Origin: Trinickia dinghuensis | Lineage (GTDB): Bacteria > Pseudomonadota > Gammaproteobacteria > Burkholderiales > Burkholderiaceae | Assembly: GCF_003367175.1 (NCBI RefSeq) | Contig: NZ_QRGA01000003.1 | Location: 558,681 to 622,680 of the forward strand | Length of the DNA: 64,000 nucleotides | Reading direction: 5' to 3' | Shown: positions 39,663 through 47,683 of the stretch, piece after piece | Position numbering within the stretch: position 1 is the first letter of the stretch | Layout of the letters: every line of letters starts with the position of its first letter | Translations under genes and position numbers: made by a program | The notes under the pieces: model-generated | What the model was told of the DNA's origin: nothing | The model's database searches: none | The model's input: the letters and a program-made list of their open reading frames with translations, nothing else

Positions 39663-40370
39663 TTATTTCGGCTGCTTTTTGGCTTCTTTCTCCAACTCCT
39701 GGCTCAGGTCCTGATACTTGAGCCGGGCAGCCGGATCGCCCTGGGCCGCCGCCGCCGCATAGTAGGCGCGGGCGACGTTCAAGTTGCGCTCCACGCCGTC
39801 GCCGCCGAGTTCGTAGAACGAGCCGGTCACGTATTGGGCGGTCATGTCGCCGCCCTCCGCCGCCTTCTTGTACCAAATGAACGCCTGCGCGTTGTCGCGC
39901 GGCGTGCCGCGGCCGTCCAGAAATTGGTTCGCGAGCGCGAGTTCCGCTTGGACGTGCCCCTGCTGCGCGGCCTTCAGAAACCACTGGTGCGCCACGGCCG
40001 GGTCGCGCGTCACGAAATCGCCGTCGTCGTACATCTTTCCGTAGACGTACTGAGCGTGCGACATGTTCGCCTCGGCGGCCTTGAGCAGCCACTTGCGGCC
40101 TTCGGCGACGTTGACGGCCGTTCCCTCGCCGTTGAGCAGCATCATCGCGTAGTTGAATTCGGCGAGCCGGTTGCCGCGATCGGCCGCATGGCGAAACTCC
40201 TTCAGCGCGACGCCAAAGTTGCCGGCGTTGTAGTCGGCAACGGCCGTCTGCGTTTCGGCATCGGCGCCGGCTTGCCCCTGCGGCTCGGAAGCGCCCTGCG
40301 CCAGCGCGCCGCTCGCGCTTGCCCAAGCACCCGCACCGAGCACCAGCATCGACAGGATCCGCTTCTTCAT
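39663..40370 (-). CDS. exported Sel1/TPR-repeat protein
   Basis: A 235-residue protein with a signal peptide (MKKRILSMLVLGAGAWASASGALAQ) and about five Sel1-like helical repeats (AEFNYAMMLLNGEG, AQYVYGKMYDDGD, AELALANQFLDGRG, AQYVTGSFYELGGDG, AARLKYQDLSQEL). Such repeats mediate protein-protein contacts in the periplasm; no partner is evident. The ATG at 40370 is preferred over 40385 because GAGAGGG lies at the right distance and the Lys-rich signal starts there. It is directly downstream of the aldolase gene. Confidence 0.85.
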   Translation of the reverse strand: MKKRILSMLVLGAGAWASASGALAQGASEPQGQAGADAETQTAVADYNAGNFGVALKEFRHAADRGNRLAEFNYAMMLLNGEGTAVNVAEGRKWLLKAAEANMSHAQYVYGKMYDDGDFVTRDPAVAHQWFLKAAQQGHVQAELALANQFLDGRGTPRDNAQAFIWYKKAAEGGDMTAQYVTGSFYELGGDGVERNLNVARAYYAAAAAQGDPAARLKYQDLSQELEKEAKKQPK

Positions 40371-40381
40371 CGTCCGCCCTC

Positions 40382-41164
40382 TCATGTTCTCATCTCCTGC
40401 AATGCCGCCCGCGTCGCACGCACGAGCCAGATGACGTCGGCGGCGAGCGCGATCACCGTAAAGCCGGCTTCGCGATACTGGCGCGCGCTCGCGACGTCTA
40501 GCGCAAAGATCCCGGCCGGAATCCCGGCTTTGTCAGCCGCGGCGGCAATGCGCGCAATGGCCGCCTGCACGTCCGGATGCTTCGAATCGCCGAGATGGCC
40601 GAGGCTCGCCGCGAGATCGGCAGGACCGACGAACAAGCAGTCGATGCCGGGCGTGGCGGCGATGGCGTCGACCTCGTCGAGCGCGCGCGCCGATTCGATC
40701 TGCGCGATCGTGGCGATCTGCGTATTCGCGCCCTGAACGTAATCTCGGCGCGCACCGAATGCGGCCGCGCGCACGACACCCGCGACGCCGCGCAACCCGT
40801 CGGGCGCGTCCGCGCCCGGATAGCGCGTGAGGCGCACCGCGTGCGCCGCTTCCGCAGCCGATTCGATATTGGGAAACATCAGCGTGCGGGCACCCGCGTC
40901 GAGTACGCGCTTGACGAGCCAGCCTTCGGACGTCGGCACGCGTACGATCGGCTCGGTCGGCAAGTGCGCCGCCGCAATCGCGCGCAACTGGGAGGTCACG
41001 TCGACCGAGTCGTTCGGCGCGTGTTCCATGTCGATGCAGAGCCAATCGAAGCCCGCATGAGCGAGCGCTTCGGCCACGTCGGCGCTGGCGAGCGAAAGCC
41101 AGAGCCCGACGAGCGGCTCGCCTTCCTTCAGACGTTGCTTGAGGGGATTCGTGAACGCGCTCAT
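40382..41164 (-). CDS. HpcH/HpaI family aldolase
   Basis: A 260-residue class II aldolase of the pyruvate-aldolase TIM-barrel family. Catalytic base His48 (DMEHAPND), Arg75 (VRVP), metal ligands Glu157 (AQIESA) and Asp183 (VGPADLAASLG) are all in place. Relatives cleave 4-hydroxy-2-oxo acids (HpaI) or 2-keto-3-deoxy-rhamnonate (RhmA) to pyruvate plus an aldehyde. No catabolic pathway surrounds it, so the substrate is open. The ATG at 41164 has the family start MSAFTNPLKQRLKEGEPLVG. Confidence 0.88.
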   Translation of the reverse strand: MSAFTNPLKQRLKEGEPLVGLWLSLASADVAEALAHAGFDWLCIDMEHAPNDSVDVTSQLRAIAAAHLPTEPIVRVPTSEGWLVKRVLDAGARTLMFPNIESAAEAAHAVRLTRYPGADAPDGLRGVAGVVRAAAFGARRDYVQGANTQIATIAQIESARALDEVDAIAATPGIDCLFVGPADLAASLGHLGDSKHPDVQAAIARIAAAADKAGIPAGIFALDVASARQYREAGFTVIALAADVIWLVRATRAALQEMRT

Positions 41165-41360
41165 CGGGATGCTCCCTGAGCACGCCACCTGAACAGCGAG
41201 CGTTGTGCGCTCGCGGATGCAGCGGCCGGCATGTCTCGCTCCTTGGATTATTGTCGGCGGGCCGCGGCGCGATACACCACCGGCCCTCGTACGATCATAC
41301 GCCGCCAATAACCATTCGGATGCAGGGCCGCCGAGCGCGGCCCGCCGGCCCCAAAGCGCC

Positions 41361-41816
41361 TTAAACGCCGCTGTCGCGCACCACGTCGGCCCAGCAGTTG
41401 GGCGTTTCGTAAAGGCGCACCTGCTGCAGTCGCAGGTTCACACCGTAGTGAGCGTCGTACACCCGCGCGAGCATGTCGAACGCGATCGCGGCCAGATTTT
41501 CCACGGTCGGGATGCGATCGAGCACGATCGTCTTGTGATCCGGTATCGATTCGAGGAATTCGCTCACGCGCGCGTCGCCCTCGAACACGAGGAATGCGTG
41601 GTCCCAGCGGCTCACGAGATGCTCCATCGCGAGCGATTTGACATCGGCGAAATCCATCACCATGCCGCGATCCGGCGCGCCTTCCGTCTCCACGACGTCG
41701 CCGCGCAGCGTGATTTCGAGCACGTAGCGATGGCCGTGCAGATTCCGGCACTGGCTGCGGTGGTCGGGAATGCGGTGGCCCGCGTCGAATTCGAGTTTTC
41801 GGGTAATCGTCAGCAC
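41361..41816 (-). CDS. queD: 6-carboxytetrahydropterin synthase
   Basis: A 151-residue T-fold enzyme converting dihydroneopterin triphosphate to 6-carboxytetrahydropterin, the first dedicated step to preQ0 and queuosine. Zinc ligands His14, His27 and His29 and catalytic Cys23 (CRNLHGHRY) are visible. It is longer than E. coli QueD (121 residues). Six bases separate it from queE upstream. Confidence 0.93.
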   Translation of the reverse strand: MLTITRKLEFDAGHRIPDHRSQCRNLHGHRYVLEITLRGDVVETEGAPDRGMVMDFADVKSLAMEHLVSRWDHAFLVFEGDARVSEFLESIPDHKTIVLDRIPTVENLAAIAFDMLARVYDAHYGVNLRLQQVRLYETPNCWADVVRDSGV

Positions 41817-41822
41817 GGCGAA

Positions 41823-42455
41823 TCAGGGAATGTTCAGATACTTGTGAGTCTGCATCGAGAGCCGCCAGCGCGGATGGCGCTTGCACCAGTCGATCGCAAG
41901 GCGGGTGTTCAGGTCGCGCGACGGGCCGTCCATCGGTTGTACGAGGAAATACTCGAAGTCGAGTTCGGCATACTCGGCCAGGCGCTGATTATCCTGCGGA
42001 ATGACGACCTTCAGTTCGTTGCCCTTCGTCACGACGAGCGGCGCATCGGCTTTGGGGCTCACGCAAATCCAATCGATCGACTCGAGCACGGGCAGCGAAC
42101 CGTTCGTTTCGATCGCCACTTCGAAGCCGGCCGCGTGCAGCGCGGCAACCAGGGCTTCATCCATCTGCAGCATGGGCTCGCCGCCGGTGCAGACGACGAA
42201 GCGATGGCCCTCGCCCTCGGGCCACAGCGAGGCAATGCTCTGAACGAGCGCATCGGCATCGCGATACTTGCCGCCGTTCTCGCCGTCGGTGCCGACGAAA
42301 TCGGTGTCGCAAAAGCGGCATACGGCACCCGCGCGGTCCTCTTCACGCCCCGACCACAGATTGCAGCCGGCAAACCGGCAGAACACGGCCGGGCGGCCCG
42401 CGTTCGCGCCCTCGCCTTGCAACGTGTAGAAAACTTCCTTCACCGCGTACGTCAT
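41823..42455 (-). CDS. queE: 7-carboxy-7-deazaguanine synthase
   Basis: A 210-residue radical-SAM enzyme forming the deazaguanine ring. The cluster motif is C31-x14-C46-x2-C49, the expanded CX14CX2C form known from Burkholderia QueE, rather than the canonical CX3CX2C. TGGEPMLQ is the SAM-binding GGE motif. The ATG at 42455 (MTYAVKEVFYTLQGEG) is used; the frame to 42494 adds nothing conserved. Middle of queC-queE-queD. Confidence 0.94.
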   Translation of the reverse strand: MTYAVKEVFYTLQGEGANAGRPAVFCRFAGCNLWSGREEDRAGAVCRFCDTDFVGTDGENGGKYRDADALVQSIASLWPEGEGHRFVVCTGGEPMLQMDEALVAALHAAGFEVAIETNGSLPVLESIDWICVSPKADAPLVVTKGNELKVVIPQDNQRLAEYAELDFEYFLVQPMDGPSRDLNTRLAIDWCKRHPRWRLSMQTHKYLNIP

Positions 42456-42522
42456 GCTGCTTCTGTCTTCCGTCTCGATAATGGGCCCACCCACGACGGA
42501 TCGGCCCGGCGCCTTCGCGCCG

Positions 42523-43254
42523 CTACGCCGGCTGCGTCACCTGTTCGCCGGCGAGAAATGCTTCGTAGCCGCGCTTGCGCAAGCGGCAGGCCGGGCATTC
42601 GCCGCAGCCGAAGCCCCAGTCGTGCAACTCGGCCCGCTCGCCGACGTAGCACGTGTGCGTCTCGACGCGCACGAGTTCCACGAGCGCATCGCCGCCGAGA
42701 TCTTGCGCGAGGCGCCACGTGTCGGCCTTGTCGAGCCACATGAGCGGCGTCTCGACGACGAAGCGGCTATCCATGCCGAGGTTCAGCGCCACTTGCAGCG
42801 CCTTCATCGTGTCGTCGCGGCAGTCGGGATAGCCCGAGAAATCGGTCTCGCACATCCCTCCGACGAGGACCGACAAGCCCCGGCGGTAGGCGATCGCCGA
42901 GGCGATCGTCATGAACATCAGATTGCGGCCCGGCACGAACGTGTTCGGCAAGCCGTTCGCCGCGGCCTCGATCTGGATCTCGCGCGTCATCGCCGTATCG
43001 CTGATCGCGCCGAGCACGGACAGATCGATCATGTGATCCTCGCCCAGGCGCTCGGCCCAGTGCGGGAACGCGTCGACGATCGCCTGACGCACTGAGTCGC
43101 GGCATTCGAGTTCGACGCGGTGGCGCTGGCCGTAATCGAAGCCGAGCGTCTCGACCGTCTCATAGCGCTCGAGCGCCCAAGCCAGGCACGTGGTCGAATC
43201 TTGGCCGCCCGAAAAAAGCACGAGCGCGCCACGCTTAGCGTCTGTCCGAATCAC
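42523..43254 (-). CDS. queC: 7-cyano-7-deazaguanine synthase
   Basis: A 243-residue ATP-dependent ligase making preQ0. The PP-loop is SGGQDST (residues 15-21), and the C-terminal zinc site [17 protein letters not shown] is intact. The GTG at 43254 is chosen because [17 protein letters not shown] is the expected N-terminus and GGAG precedes it; a TTG at 43278 would be longer. First gene of the leftward queuosine cluster. A promoter candidate (43369-43343) lies about 90 bases upstream. Confidence 0.93.
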   Translation of the reverse strand: MIRTDAKRGALVLFSGGQDSTTCLAWALERYETVETLGFDYGQRHRVELECRDSVRQAIVDAFPHWAERLGEDHMIDLSVLGAISDTAMTREIQIEAAANGLPNTFVPGRNLMFMTIASAIAYRRGLSVLVGGMCETDFSGYPDCRDDTMKALQVALNLGMDSRFVVETPLMWLDKADTWRLAQDLGGDALVELVRVETHTCYVGERAELHDWGFGCGECPACRLRKRGYEAFLAGEQVTQPA

Positions 43255-43342
43255 TGTGAAAACTCCGTGAACCGTCAATCAAGGGGAGCGCACGGCGTAT
43301 GCCTGTGCGCGGGCACGACACTGGCGCCGCGCGATGCTTCGC

Positions 43343-43369
43343 AAGTATATGCCTCGCGTTCGAGCGGCA
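43343..43369 (-). promoter_or_regulatory. candidate queC promoter
   Basis: On the minus strand, TTGCCG (43369-43364), 15 bases, then TATACT (43348-43343). About 90 bases upstream of the queC GTG. I looked for a preQ1 riboswitch core in the leader and did not see one. Confidence 0.4.
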
Positions 43370-43859
43370 AGTAGCGCGGCGCTTATACCGCCTAGTAGAA
43401 GGCCGCATCGAGCGGCACTCGGAGCGATCCGTACGGTCGGGTACTGCCCTCGGCCCGGGGCGGACTGGCCACACGCCATCCGAAGCCGTTGGTTTCACCT
43501 AGTTTTTCGAGGTCGACTCGAACCGGAAAGCAGACCGCCTCATCGGCGCGCTTTGGGCGGGATTTTAGCCCATCTGCCCCGGTCAGGGAACCGCTGGGAA
43601 TCCGACCTCGATCGTCAACGGTGCGCAATGCGCCGATCGCCGCGCGACATCACTTGCTTTGGCCAGCAAAAGTACCGCCCTCATCGCAACCACAATCGCA
43701 CTAATTCATAGGGATGAGGTTAGCCGGCGTCAACGTCGCGAATCTCGATCACAAAGGTGTCGCGTCGCCATGCCGTGATTCCACGTATACCGGTTAGTCT
43801 CCCGACACAACGCTAATAGCCGAATGCGGCGGCAATATGTCAATTTTAAATGGGCCTGC

Positions 43860-43887
43860 TTGACGGGAAAATTCTTTCTTATATTTT
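43860..43887 (+). promoter_or_regulatory. candidate promoter of the accessory acyltransferase
   Basis: TTGACG (43860-43865), 16 bases, TATTTT (43882-43887), in the most AT-rich part of the region. It is about 230 bases before the acyltransferase ATG. An overlapping TTGAC...GTCAA pair of arms flanks the -10. Confidence 0.35.
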
Positions 43888-44125
43888 TGTCAACCCCTAC
43901 AGCCCTGTCCGATTTTTCTAGTCGTCGTTCCAATTCATCGCCACCGACCTGCGTCATCCGCCAATTTTTCAGTGTCCGTTGCCGGGCATTTTGCAACGCG
44001 TCATATTGCCAGCGCAGTCACATGCGGACCATAGCCAGGCCAGCGCGCCACCAACACTCCTTGGTTCGCTTCAGCGAAATTCGTCGAATGGGCTGGCACA
44101 GCCATCCCGGCAATGACCTTGTGAA

Positions 44126-45331
44126 ATGAAAAATAGACTCGCCTCCCTCGACGCCGCACGTGCGCTTGCGGTCATGGCCGTAGTCGCGGTACACGTCAGT
44201 TATTGCTTCCCGGCTCTGCCTATCCCGGCGCAGACGATACTCGACATGGGGCAATACGGCGTTCAGCTTTTCTTCGTCATCAGCGCTCTGACAGTCTTTA
44301 TGACATTGGAGAACGACGCCGCTCACCACAAAAAGCCAGCCACCGTGGTGCTGCGCTTTTACGTGAAACGTTTTTTTAGAATCGCACCCTTTTACTATTG
44401 TGCGATAGCCGTATATGCACTCATCGATTGGTTCGTTGCAGACAGGCTGCATGCAACCTTCGTCGTCCTCGGCGCCCACGGCATCTGGGCCGTTATTGCC
44501 AATGTGTTTTTCGTTCATGCCCTCGCGCCGCATGCAATCAACGATGTGGTGCCGGGCGGTTGGTCGATCGGCATCGAAATGTTTTTTTACGCGATCGCAC
44601 CGGCACTGTTCTATTGGATCCGCTCCGCGCCTAAGAGACTGATCGCGGTCGCATCGATCGTCGCTCTTTGCGTCGCGGCGACGGTGCTCGCCGCGGGAAA
44701 TCAACTGACTAAAGTGGCCGACGATACCTACCTGTACTTCTGGCCCGGCACGCAGGTTCCATGCTTCATGGTTGGCATATGCCTGTGGTGCAGGGCACGC
44801 GAGCTTTTGACGCGCGGCACGATCTTGTCCACCGAAAAGGCCGCGCTGGCATGGCTTGTTATAGTGGGCGCCCTTGCGCTCACGTACGAGACGGGCGTCG
44901 GGCACAATACGTTCCCGCTCCTCTCGCCAATCCTGGCGGCTGTTGCAGCCGGCGGGCTGATCGCGCTGCTGTCCGACCATCGAGTCGGGCGAGCCGGAAT
45001 CCAGCGCGTGCTTTCCATCGGACGAGAGAGCTACGGTATATACATTTGGCACTTCGCCATCGTCTTTGCCAGCATGAAGTTCTTCGGCGGCCATGGCATC
45101 TTTGCGCTCAAGAGTCCGACGGCGTCTCTCATACTCTATCCGGCAGTGTTCGCCGCCGCGCTCGCGTTGTCCTACGTTTGCGCTCTTGTGTCGGACATCG
45201 CGATTCAACGGCCCGCGAACAGGCTCGCCCGCCGTATCCTGACGGCGATTTCCAGCACTGCCCCCGTCGCGGCGGGACGCGTGACCACTGAATTGGATCC
45301 GGCGTCGCCCGTCGTAGAGCAAGTGGACTGA
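44126..45331 (+). CDS. membrane acyltransferase (Acyltransferase_3 / OafA family)
   Basis: A 401-residue inner-membrane protein with about ten hydrophobic segments. Family signatures: SLDAARALAVMAVVAVHV with catalytic His23, QYGVQLFFVISA, KRFFRIAPFYY (Arg motif) and GGWSIGIEMFFY. Relatives O-acetylate O-antigen, exopolysaccharide, Nod factors or lipids at the membrane. It lies in DNA visibly AT-richer than its surroundings and is followed 101 bases later by a glycoside-hydrolase-like gene. The pair suggests surface-glycan modification. No glycosyltransferases are nearby, and the acceptor is unknown. Confidence 0.88.
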   Translation: MKNRLASLDAARALAVMAVVAVHVSYCFPALPIPAQTILDMGQYGVQLFFVISALTVFMTLENDAAHHKKPATVVLRFYVKRFFRIAPFYYCAIAVYALIDWFVADRLHATFVVLGAHGIWAVIANVFFVHALAPHAINDVVPGGWSIGIEMFFYAIAPALFYWIRSAPKRLIAVASIVALCVAATVLAAGNQLTKVADDTYLYFWPGTQVPCFMVGICLWCRARELLTRGTILSTEKAALAWLVIVGALALTYETGVGHNTFPLLSPILAAVAAGGLIALLSDHRVGRAGIQRVLSIGRESYGIYIWHFAIVFASMKFFGGHGIFALKSPTASLILYPAVFAAALALSYVCALVSDIAIQRPANRLARRILTAISSTAPVAAGRVTTELDPASPVVEQVD

Positions 45332-45432
45332 GCGTCTATGGCAACCACCGGCGCGTCATGGCGGCATCGCCCGCGGCCGCCCCTTCGCGGGTGCGCCTTC
45401 ATCACCTTGTCCGCCCTCGAAAATTTTCCGCC

Positions 45433-47376
45433 ATGGCTCGTGCATCGTATACACCCCTGAAGTGCGTCGGGATCCTTCTCGCTCTAGGACACCTCGGGTT
45501 GGCTGCCTGCCCGGCTCACGCGTCCGCGTCGGACGTTCCTCCCGTCGCACGATCGCATGACCGAGCGGTCGCGCGCACGTCCTTACCCCCGAACATCGAG
45601 AACGAGCCGTTTTCCATCGACTGCGGTAAGCCTTCAACGACGGCGGGCGGTACCGCGAACGGCCCGATCAACGCGGATACGCCGAGCCGCGACGGCACCC
45701 GGCTGTTTGCGCGCGGCAGCCGCTTCGACCTGTCGTTCGTCACCGCAACGGCTTCGGCCGATAGCGTCGCCTGGTCGATCCGGGACTACCTCGGCAACGT
45801 TCGCGCCAGCGGCACGTTTACCGTCGCGCCTGGCGCGCGAACCACGCGGCTCTCATGCACTTCCGCTGCAAGCGGCTACTTCGCGGTCGCCGCCAGGCTC
45901 CGCCGTGCCGGCGACACGCTGCCGCGCGCGGGCACTCGCCCGGCAGGGATCGCGACATTCGGCATTCTGCCCGACGTATCCGAGTTCCTTCCGCCGGCAG
46001 TCTTCGCGCATCAGGACCAGCACCGCTTTGGCATGCAGGGATTCAACGGCAACGGTCGCATGCTGGCTGACCTCGGCGTTTCGCAAACGATCGATGATCG
46101 CCAGATGGCCGTCATGGAACCCGAAGGGCCCGACACCTGGACGCCGTCGCTCTCGACCGTCCCGGAACGCTACAAGAAGGGGAGCGTCATGCGGCTAGTT
46201 CGCCTTGACGGCATCCCAGGGTGGGCCAGTCCGACCGGTGCACAAACGAGCGCATACGCGCCCATCCCGGCGCGGCTCGATTACTTCAGACGCTATATGG
46301 CGCGTGTCGGGAAGGACACCGAAGCGATTCGCCGCGCCTATTATCCCAATCAGCGGCACAACTACTATCAGGTGACTTGGGAGCCGGGCTTGCATTGGCG
46401 CGACTCCGCAGTCAATTTCGTTGCCATGTACGCGGCCGCCTACAAAGGGTTGCACTCGACAGATCCGAATGCGGTCGTGATGGGCACGTCCGACTTTCCG
46501 GCAAAGTGCCCGCCCTGCACGACAGGCGCTTTGAAGAACGACGCGGGGCTCTCGCGCTACATCGATGGCGTAACGACACATGCTTACTGGGATTGGTACA
46601 ACACACCCAACAACCCACCTGAAAGATACGACGACGATCCCGATCCCGCCAAACGTGAGATGGCTCTCGACCGGCAAATGCAAACACTGCGAGCCGCAAT
46701 GCAACGCGCGAAGCCGAACATGCGTCTATGGTCGACTGAATTCGGCGTGAGCTACGACAGCGGAAGCCAGTATGGACCCGATTTCCCGACAGCCAACCAG
46801 CTCTATGCTCAGGCTGTCGTTGCCGCGCGTGCACATCTGATCATCCTCGGCGAAGGCGCCCAGGTGACCTACTTTTTCTACGGTCCCGATTACCCGAAGG
46901 AGGTGGGTTTCGGCACATTCTTCGACGACGACCACCCGCAAGGCTCCTACTCGGCGACGAACCTGAGCCCGAAACCCGAGGCGCTCGCATTGGCTGCCAT
47001 GACGCGGATCGTCGATGGCACGCAAACGCTGGGCCGCCTCGAACGGCTACCGCCGACGGTGCATGGCTATGCCTTCCAACGGCTCGGCAATGGTCCCGTC
47101 GTAACGGCACTATGGGCGCACGATAATGCCCAATGGCCAACGCGCGACGGCATTTACAACTCGACTTATCGCACACCCTTTTCGCTGACCGTCGACGAGC
47201 CGACGAAACGTGGAACGGTTATCGTATTCGACATGATGGGCAACGCGACCCGTGTGCCCTTCACTGAAGGTGTCGCGAAGCTATCGTTGACAGCTTCACC
47301 GATCTACGTGGTTTCGTCGAACGCGAAGCTGATGAAATCCAACGTGACGGCGCCCATTGGGTACGTGGGGCAATGA
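45433..47376 (+). CDS. probable lipoprotein glycoside hydrolase (TIM-barrel, clan GH-A-like)
   Basis: A 647-residue exported protein. The N-terminus MARASYTPLKCVGILLALGHLGLAAC ends in a lipobox (LAAC, Cys26), predicting a lipoprotein. A beta-rich domain (about residues 60-180) precedes an (alpha/beta)8-like catalytic region. Two glutamates sit in contexts typical of retaining clan-A glycosidases: Glu317 in VTWEPG (acid/base candidate) and Glu436 in LWSTEFG (nucleophile candidate), 119 residues apart. A C-terminal beta domain follows from about 560. I do not recognise the GH family or substrate. The start at 45433 begins the signal peptide; the frame to 45358 is less likely. It is downstream of the acyltransferase and ends at a strong terminator. 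Confidence 0.72.
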   Translation: MARASYTPLKCVGILLALGHLGLAACPAHASASDVPPVARSHDRAVARTSLPPNIENEPFSIDCGKPSTTAGGTANGPINADTPSRDGTRLFARGSRFDLSFVTATASADSVAWSIRDYLGNVRASGTFTVAPGARTTRLSCTSAASGYFAVAARLRRAGDTLPRAGTRPAGIATFGILPDVSEFLPPAVFAHQDQHRFGMQGFNGNGRMLADLGVSQTIDDRQMAVMEPEGPDTWTPSLSTVPERYKKGSVMRLVRLDGIPGWASPTGAQTSAYAPIPARLDYFRRYMARVGKDTEAIRRAYYPNQRHNYYQVTWEPGLHWRDSAVNFVAMYAAAYKGLHSTDPNAVVMGTSDFPAKCPPCTTGALKNDAGLSRYIDGVTTHAYWDWYNTPNNPPERYDDDPDPAKREMALDRQMQTLRAAMQRAKPNMRLWSTEFGVSYDSGSQYGPDFPTANQLYAQAVVAARAHLIILGEGAQVTYFFYGPDYPKEVGFGTFFDDDHPQGSYSATNLSPKPEALALAAMTRIVDGTQTLGRLERLPPTVHGYAFQRLGNGPVVTALWAHDNAQWPTRDGIYNSTYRTPFSLTVDEPTKRGTVIVFDMMGNATRVPFTEGVAKLSLTASPIYVVSSNAKLMKSNVTAPIGYVGQ

Positions 47377-47428
47377 GTGCGACAGACTCCGCAGCGAGGC
47401 TTCTCACACCTGCCATGACCATCAAACG

Positions 47429-47460
47429 CAAAAAGCCCAACCAATCGGTTGGGCTTTTTG
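47429..47460. terminator. strong bidirectional terminator
   Basis: A 14-bp stem CAAAAAGCCCAACC (47429-47442), loop AATC, and its complement (47447-47460), with T-tracts on both strands. It can end both the rightward glycosidase gene and the leftward tRNA-Phe transcript. Confidence 0.9.
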
Positions 47461-47471
47461 CTTGAAACGAA

Positions 47472-47547
47472 TGGTGGCCTGGGGCGGAATCGAACCACCG
47501 ACACGCGGATTTTCAATCCGCTGCTCTACCAACTGAGCTACCGGGCC
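47472..47547 (-). tRNA. tRNA-Phe (GAA)
   Basis: A 76-nt cloverleaf on the minus strand including an encoded CCA. D-arm GCTC...GAGC, anticodon arm with loop TTGAAAA (anticodon GAA, Phe), T-arm GGTGG-TTCGATT-CCGCC. The acceptor stem is GGCCCGG paired with CCAGGCC, so position 5:68 is a C-A mismatch; the other six pairs are sound. The 3' end points towards the AT-rich accessory segment. Confidence 0.95.
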
Positions 47548-47590
47548 ACGAAGAAGCGAGAGTATAGCAAGGAGATTTGTGTCGCTCAAG

Positions 47591-47620
47591 TAGTTTTTGT
47601 TCGCCTAGTTTTTGTTCGCC
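47591..47620. repeat. perfect 15-bp tandem duplication
   Basis: TAGTTTTTGTTCGCC occurs twice head to tail (47591-47605, 47606-47620), between tRNA-Phe and the NtrX-like gene. Confidence 0.95.
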
Positions 47621-47683
47621 GCTCGATAAAGCGTAGAGCGAGAATAACGGGAACGCCGAAGCCGCGCCGAGGCCGGTTCCCCG

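Larger units (their letters stand above)
43255..44125. other. 871 bp without a supported gene: queC promoter, then an AT-rich insert boundary
   Basis: The left half (to about 43690) has normal GC and holds the queC promoter and a hairpin (TTCGAG/CTCGAA, about 43505-43521). From about 43690 the DNA becomes clearly AT-richer, with T-runs, up to the acyltransferase at 44126. Open frames here (for example 43730-43996, minus) have no recognisable domains or ribosome sites. It reads as the upstream border of an acquired segment. Confidence 0.5.

Noticed and set aside
43255-43345. Possible preQ1 riboswitch in front of queC
   Set aside because: I found neither the preQ1-I hairpin with its A-rich tail nor a preQ1-II-like core.
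43489-43525. Apparent T-arm-like sequence (GGTTCGAGTC on the minus strand) suggesting a second tRNA
   Set aside because: It has no matching acceptor, D or anticodon arms; it is part of a simple TTCGAG/CTCGAA hairpin.
43730-43996. An 88-codon minus-strand frame in the AT-rich region
   Set aside because: No domain, no ribosome site and low-quality codons; more likely non-coding border DNA.
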